Shown here in pieces: positions 61,156 to 64,000 of a DNA stretch of 64,000 nt. How positions within the stretch are numbered: position 1 is the first letter of the stretch; the number at the start of each line of letters is the position of its first letter. The DNA comes from Desmospora profundinema (GTDB lineage: Bacteria > Bacillota > Bacilli > Thermoactinomycetales > DSM-45169): NCBI RefSeq assembly GCF_031454155.1, contig NZ_JAVDQG010000006.1:124001-188000 (forward strand), read 5' to 3'. Both the position numbers and the translations under genes were made by a program. The notes below the pieces were generated by a model, which searched no databases, was not told the DNA's origin, and saw only the letters and a program-made list of their open reading frames with translations.

Positions 61156-61977
61156 ATGAGTAAACCAATGGAGTACAATCGAGACGCGATGGACATGCTC
61201 CGCGCCACCAGCCGGACTTTTTTCATCCCCATCTCCCGCCTTCCTGCGGATTTGAAAGAAGCCGTGACGTCGGCGTATCTTTGCATGCGGGCAATCGATG
61301 AGATAGAAGACCACCCCCAGCTGCCGTCTGAAGCCAAAGTGACCTTGCTTCGTTCCATCAGCGAAACTCTGCAAAAGCCTTTCACAGCGGATGAGCTGGT
61401 GGCGCCGCTCAAGCCGTATCAATCGCTCCTGCCGGAAGTCACCTTGCGGATGGGGGAATGGGCTCAGCTTGCACCCGAGTCCGTCCAACCGGAGGTGTAC
61501 AGCCGCACGGCGGTGATGGCGGAGGGGATGGCCGGCTGGGTAATAAAAGGGTGGCAGGTTCGCACGGAAGAGGATCTGGACGATTACACGTTTTATGTGG
61601 CCGGGTTGGTCGGGTTGCTGTTGAACGACCTGTGGAAATGGTATGACGGTACCGAGGCGGATGAAGATTTGGCCGTCGGATACGGACGCGGTTTGCAGGC
61701 GGTTAATATCATCCGGAATCGGGAGGAGGATCTCTCCCGCGGCGATGTAGACTTTTACCCAGACGGGTGGCAGGCGGAAGACATGTTTCAATACGCCCGG
61801 CGCAACCTGGCGATGGCCGACGCCTACACCGACAGCATCCAATCCAAGCCGGTTCTCGACTTCTGCAAGATCCCCCTCACCCTCGCCCACGGAACGCTGC
61901 GAGCCATCGAAGCCGGTGAAACGAAACTGAGCCGGGTGGCGGTCAAGAAGCTGGTGCAGAAAATCATCGGGGAGTGA
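61156..61977 (+). CDS. Squalene/phytoene-synthase-like protein (YisP-like)
   Basis: A 273-aa all-helical prenyl-chain synthase fold. Acid motifs are DEIEDH near residue 51 (first DxxxD) and NREEDLSRGDVDFY near 195 (second), with the SYMxxCSYR-like loop weak or absent. Bacillus YisP has the same size and acts as a farnesyl-diphosphate phosphatase in vitro; related enzymes make squalene. ATG at 61156 is chosen; GGAGG at 61140 precedes it and a TTG at 61138 contains that site. A terminator follows. Confidence 0.75.
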   Translation: MSKPMEYNRDAMDMLRATSRTFFIPISRLPADLKEAVTSAYLCMRAIDEIEDHPQLPSEAKVTLLRSISETLQKPFTADELVAPLKPYQSLLPEVTLRMGEWAQLAPESVQPEVYSRTAVMAEGMAGWVIKGWQVRTEEDLDDYTFYVAGLVGLLLNDLWKWYDGTEADEDLAVGYGRGLQAVNIIRNREEDLSRGDVDFYPDGWQAEDMFQYARRNLAMADAYTDSIQSKPVLDFCKIPLTLAHGTLRAIEAGETKLSRVAVKKLVQKIIGE

Positions 61978-62009
61978 CTCTCCGATCCACAGCTACATAA
62001 CATCCACCA

Positions 62010-62046
62010 TTAAAAAATTCCTATCCTGCCGATAGGGATTTTTTAT
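62010..62046 (+). terminator. Terminator of the synthase gene
   Basis: AAAATTCCTATC pairs with GATAGGGATTTT around CTGCC, then T. Confidence 0.75.
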
Positions 62047-62106
62047 ATAACCGGATGAATCCTTTCTATGGATAATATTTCCGAACGGATCGATTCGTAA
62101 CTTCGC

Positions 62107-62112
62107 TATAAT
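62107..62112 (+). promoter_or_regulatory. Candidate -10 box upstream of the ligand-binding protein
   Basis: TATAAT at 62107-62112. It places the transcript start near 62119, so the ATG at 62116 cannot be the true start codon of the next gene. Confidence 0.4.
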
Positions 62113-62181
62113 CAAATGTACAGAATGGTGAAAACCTTCCCATTCCTGCCGGTCAGGGAGAGCGTTGTTGGGGGGATTCGA

Positions 62182-63168
62182 TTGTTTAAAAGAGTATTGT
62201 TGTTATGTACGATCCTCATGTTAGCGCTGTCATTGGGTACATCTGTCTATTTTGCGGGAAAGGCGCGGGAAGCCCATCAACCGATTGAGAGAAAACCGGT
62301 GGACCATCGTCCGGAACACCATTTGGTGTTTATTTCGCAAGAGATGGGGAGCCCTTTTTGGAGGGAAATGGAGAGGGGAGCACGGGCTGCCGCCGAAGGT
62401 CATGATGTCGTGATCGAATTTCGGTCACCGGTGCAACCCAATTATAAAGAGCATGTCAGTTTAATTGAGATGGCCGTGGCATCCCAGGTGGACGGCATCA
62501 TTACCCAAGGTTTGACGGATCAGGGGTTTGCACCCGCCATCAACCATGCGTTGGATCGAGGCATCCAGGTGATTACCGTGGATTCCGATGTGATGGATAG
62601 CAAACGATTTGCTTATGTCGGCACCCATCACTATCGTGCCGGATACCGGGTGGGACAGGAGATGGTGCGGGCGATGGGGGAAGAAGGGAAAGTCGGCATT
62701 ATTCTCAGCAGCAAGGAAGAAAACAATATGATCCAGCGGATGGAAGGGTTCCAGGATGCCATCCGCTCGTATCCCGGAATCCAGGTCGTGGCGGTGGAAG
62801 AGTCCAACGCCAGTTTAAGGCAGGCATCCGAAAAGGCCGCGAAGATCTTTAATACGCATCCGGATGTCAAGGGGTTGTTCGGCATCAGTCCCCCGGATGC
62901 TCCTGGCTTGGTGGAAGTGGCGGAGGAGAGGGGAAAAACGGGAGAAGTGGTGATCATGGGCTTCGGTGATCTTCCGCAAACCTTTCGCTTGGTGGAAGAA
63001 GGGAAATTGACCGGAGTGGTGGTGCAACAACCTTACGAGATCGGATATCGATCCGTGGAATCGATGATGGCTCTCCTGAAAGGAAAGCAGCCCAGCCGCG
63101 AGCTGTACATTCCCTTTGAGTGGCGGACATCGCAACCCCTTCAGGGAAGTGAGGGGGAAAAGCGATGA
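62182..63168 (+). CDS. Membrane-anchored sugar-binding-type protein (XylFII/RbsB-like)
   Basis: A 328-aa protein: one N-terminal helix anchor (LFKRVLLLCTILMLALSLGT) and a periplasmic-binding-protein-I domain (HLVFISQEMGSPFWREMERG, DGIITQGLTD, VITVDSDVMDSKR, GLFGISPPDA). The TTG at 62182 follows GGGGGGA. Its stop overlaps the kinase start (ATGA). A ligand-binding protein translated with a sensor kinase is the XylFII-LytS/YesM-type arrangement, in which the anchored binder presents a sugar to the kinase sensor. Confidence 0.8.
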   Translation: MFKRVLLLCTILMLALSLGTSVYFAGKAREAHQPIERKPVDHRPEHHLVFISQEMGSPFWREMERGARAAAEGHDVVIEFRSPVQPNYKEHVSLIEMAVASQVDGIITQGLTDQGFAPAINHALDRGIQVITVDSDVMDSKRFAYVGTHHYRAGYRVGQEMVRAMGEEGKVGIILSSKEENNMIQRMEGFQDAIRSYPGIQVVAVEESNASLRQASEKAAKIFNTHPDVKGLFGISPPDAPGLVEVAEERGKTGEVVIMGFGDLPQTFRLVEEGKLTGVVVQQPYEIGYRSVESMMALLKGKQPSRELYIPFEWRTSQPLQGSEGEKR

Positions 63169-64000
63169 TACGTCTTCGAACGAAACTGTGGATGTTTTTT
63201 CTCTGTATGATCTTGTTGCTGTATGGGGTGGCCTATGTTTTGTATAACAGCAGCCAACAGTCGGTGGAAGAGTACAATCACCAATTTAACCGGTTTCTGC
63301 TGTTAAACGATGTTTCCCAACAGACGGATCAGGTGTTGCAAAGGCTGAATACGTATCTGGGGGAAAAATCCCCTGAAAATCAATCTTCGTATCAAGCGAA
63401 CCGGGAGAACCTGCGGCAACTTCAGAAGCGCTTGGTTCCGGAAATCGAACATCAAGACAATCATATTCGATTAAAAAGCTATTCCCATATGATCGGCAAC
63501 TTTTTGAAAGAAGCGGATTTGGCCTTCAATTATTCCAACTTAAATGATGATGCCCAAAGCTCGTATCATTACGAACAAGCCGTTCAACTCTCCCGCTTTA
63601 TTCTCCAGACGACACAAGATCTGATCGACCGGGAGCTGACCCAGTACTATCCTTTTTATGCGGATATGGTGGAACGAAACCGGCATCTGCAGTCGATGAG
63701 TACGGCCATTTTCATCTCCATTTTGTTGACGGCCGGATTGTTTACGTACGGGTTTGCGGGCGGGATCACCCGGCCGATCGAGCAGTTGGCCCGGGAAGCC
63801 AAACAGATTTCCCGGGGTAATCTGGACGGCGATGACATCCGGGTGAAGAGCCGGGATGAAATCTTTTATCTGGCTGAATCCTTTAATCGCATGCGGCAGC
63901 GGTTAAAAGAGCTGATCCAGGAAATCAAGGAAAAGGCAAGTCTGGAAAAAGCGTTGCAACAACAACGCGTTCAAAATCTGGAGGTTCAAAATCTGTTGAA
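63165..64000 (+). CDS. Sensor histidine kinase, N-terminal part (runs off the window)
   Basis: At least 278 aa. Two transmembrane helices (LWMFFLCMILLLYGVAYVLY and TAIFISILLTAGLFTYGF-type) flank an extracytoplasmic sensor of about 165 residues rich in Gln, then a HAMP linker (GGITRPIEQLAREAKQISRG) and the start of a coiled helix (EIKEKASLEKALQQQR) typical of YesM/LytS kinases. The His kinase core lies beyond the end. The ATG overlaps the previous stop, so binder and kinase are one unit. Confidence 0.82.
   Translation, partial: MIRLRTKLWMFFLCMILLLYGVAYVLYNSSQQSVEEYNHQFNRFLLLNDVSQQTDQVLQRLNTYLGEKSPENQSSYQANRENLRQLQKRLVPEIEHQDNHIRLKSYSHMIGNFLKEADLAFNYSNLNDDAQSSYHYEQAVQLSRFILQTTQDLIDRELTQYYPFYADMVERNRHLQSMSTAIFISILLTAGLFTYGFAGGITRPIEQLAREAKQISRGNLDGDDIRVKSRDEIFYLAESFNRMRQRLKELIQEIKEKASLEKALQQQRVQNLEVQNLL

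Noticed and set aside
62116-62181. ATG at 62116 as start of the sugar-binding protein
   Set aside because: A TATAAT at 62107 would put the transcript start at about this base, and the downstream TTG has a strong ribosome site.

Overview
The window looks like a chromosomal segment of an endospore-forming Bacillota, most likely a Bacilli member near Thermoactinomycetaceae. That placement is inferred from gene content: PrkA and YhbH sporulation proteins, two short GerPA/GerPF-like proteins, a sporulenol-synthase-type squalene cyclase, a ktr potassium system behind a c-di-AMP riboswitch, and many TTG/GTG starts behind strong GGAGG sites. No rRNA, tRNA or CRISPR array was seen.

Layout. 1-4250: Ogt DNA repair protein and a heterodimeric ABC exporter. 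4250-6000: an IS200/IS605 TnpB element inside a DUF817 gene. 6200-11200: GNAT, a kinase-phosphatase fusion, and a minus-strand operon of desaturase, B3/4-domain protein and PLP lyase. 11300-14350: a MocR regulator divergent from an MFS transporter around a nested-palindrome operator. 14400-23100: two amidase-domain proteins, cytochrome bd oxidase, DegV, TrmL, HAD and DUF4253 proteins. 23100-24000: decayed DNA, then a YfcE-like phosphoesterase. 24600-30130: an accessory island with two membrane proteins coupled to a short polymorphic toxin, its neighbour immunity gene, a second toxin cassette lacking its own signal start, further immunity genes, and a type I toxin-antitoxin locus plus its relic. 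30460-33550: prkA-yhbH. 34200-38600: cyclase, GDPD, DAHP synthase/chorismate mutase and GerP-like genes, among IS and metallo-beta-lactamase relics. 39380-42840: a thiol-redox and membrane cluster (Cys-repeat protein, TlpA-like, CcdA, thioredoxin, DsrE). 43340-46500: sporulation-flavoured genes including the squalene cyclase. 47100-51500: decayed TVP38, glutaredoxin-like, Crp/Fnr, Cys/Met-rich secreted proteins, a frameshifted SHOCT gene and a methyltransferase. 51500-54500: IS relic, KtrB, KtrA and the riboswitch. 54640-64000: DUF2071 protein, lipoprotein, amidase, secreted lipase, PurU, squalene/phytoene synthase-like protein, and a ligand-binding protein coupled to a sensor kinase that runs off the end.

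Two features cross the whole window. A short dispersed repeat with inverted ends (GGCGTGTCTG...CAGACACGCC) occurs at least five times in whole or shortened form, with one further end fragment. IS200/IS605 elements appear as one intact copy and two relics. The best candidate for an undescribed system is the 24.6-29.5 kb toxin island: two membrane proteins chained by stop/start overlaps to a compact signal-bearing toxin, next to a silent alternative cassette whose junction sits on a type I antitoxin relic.
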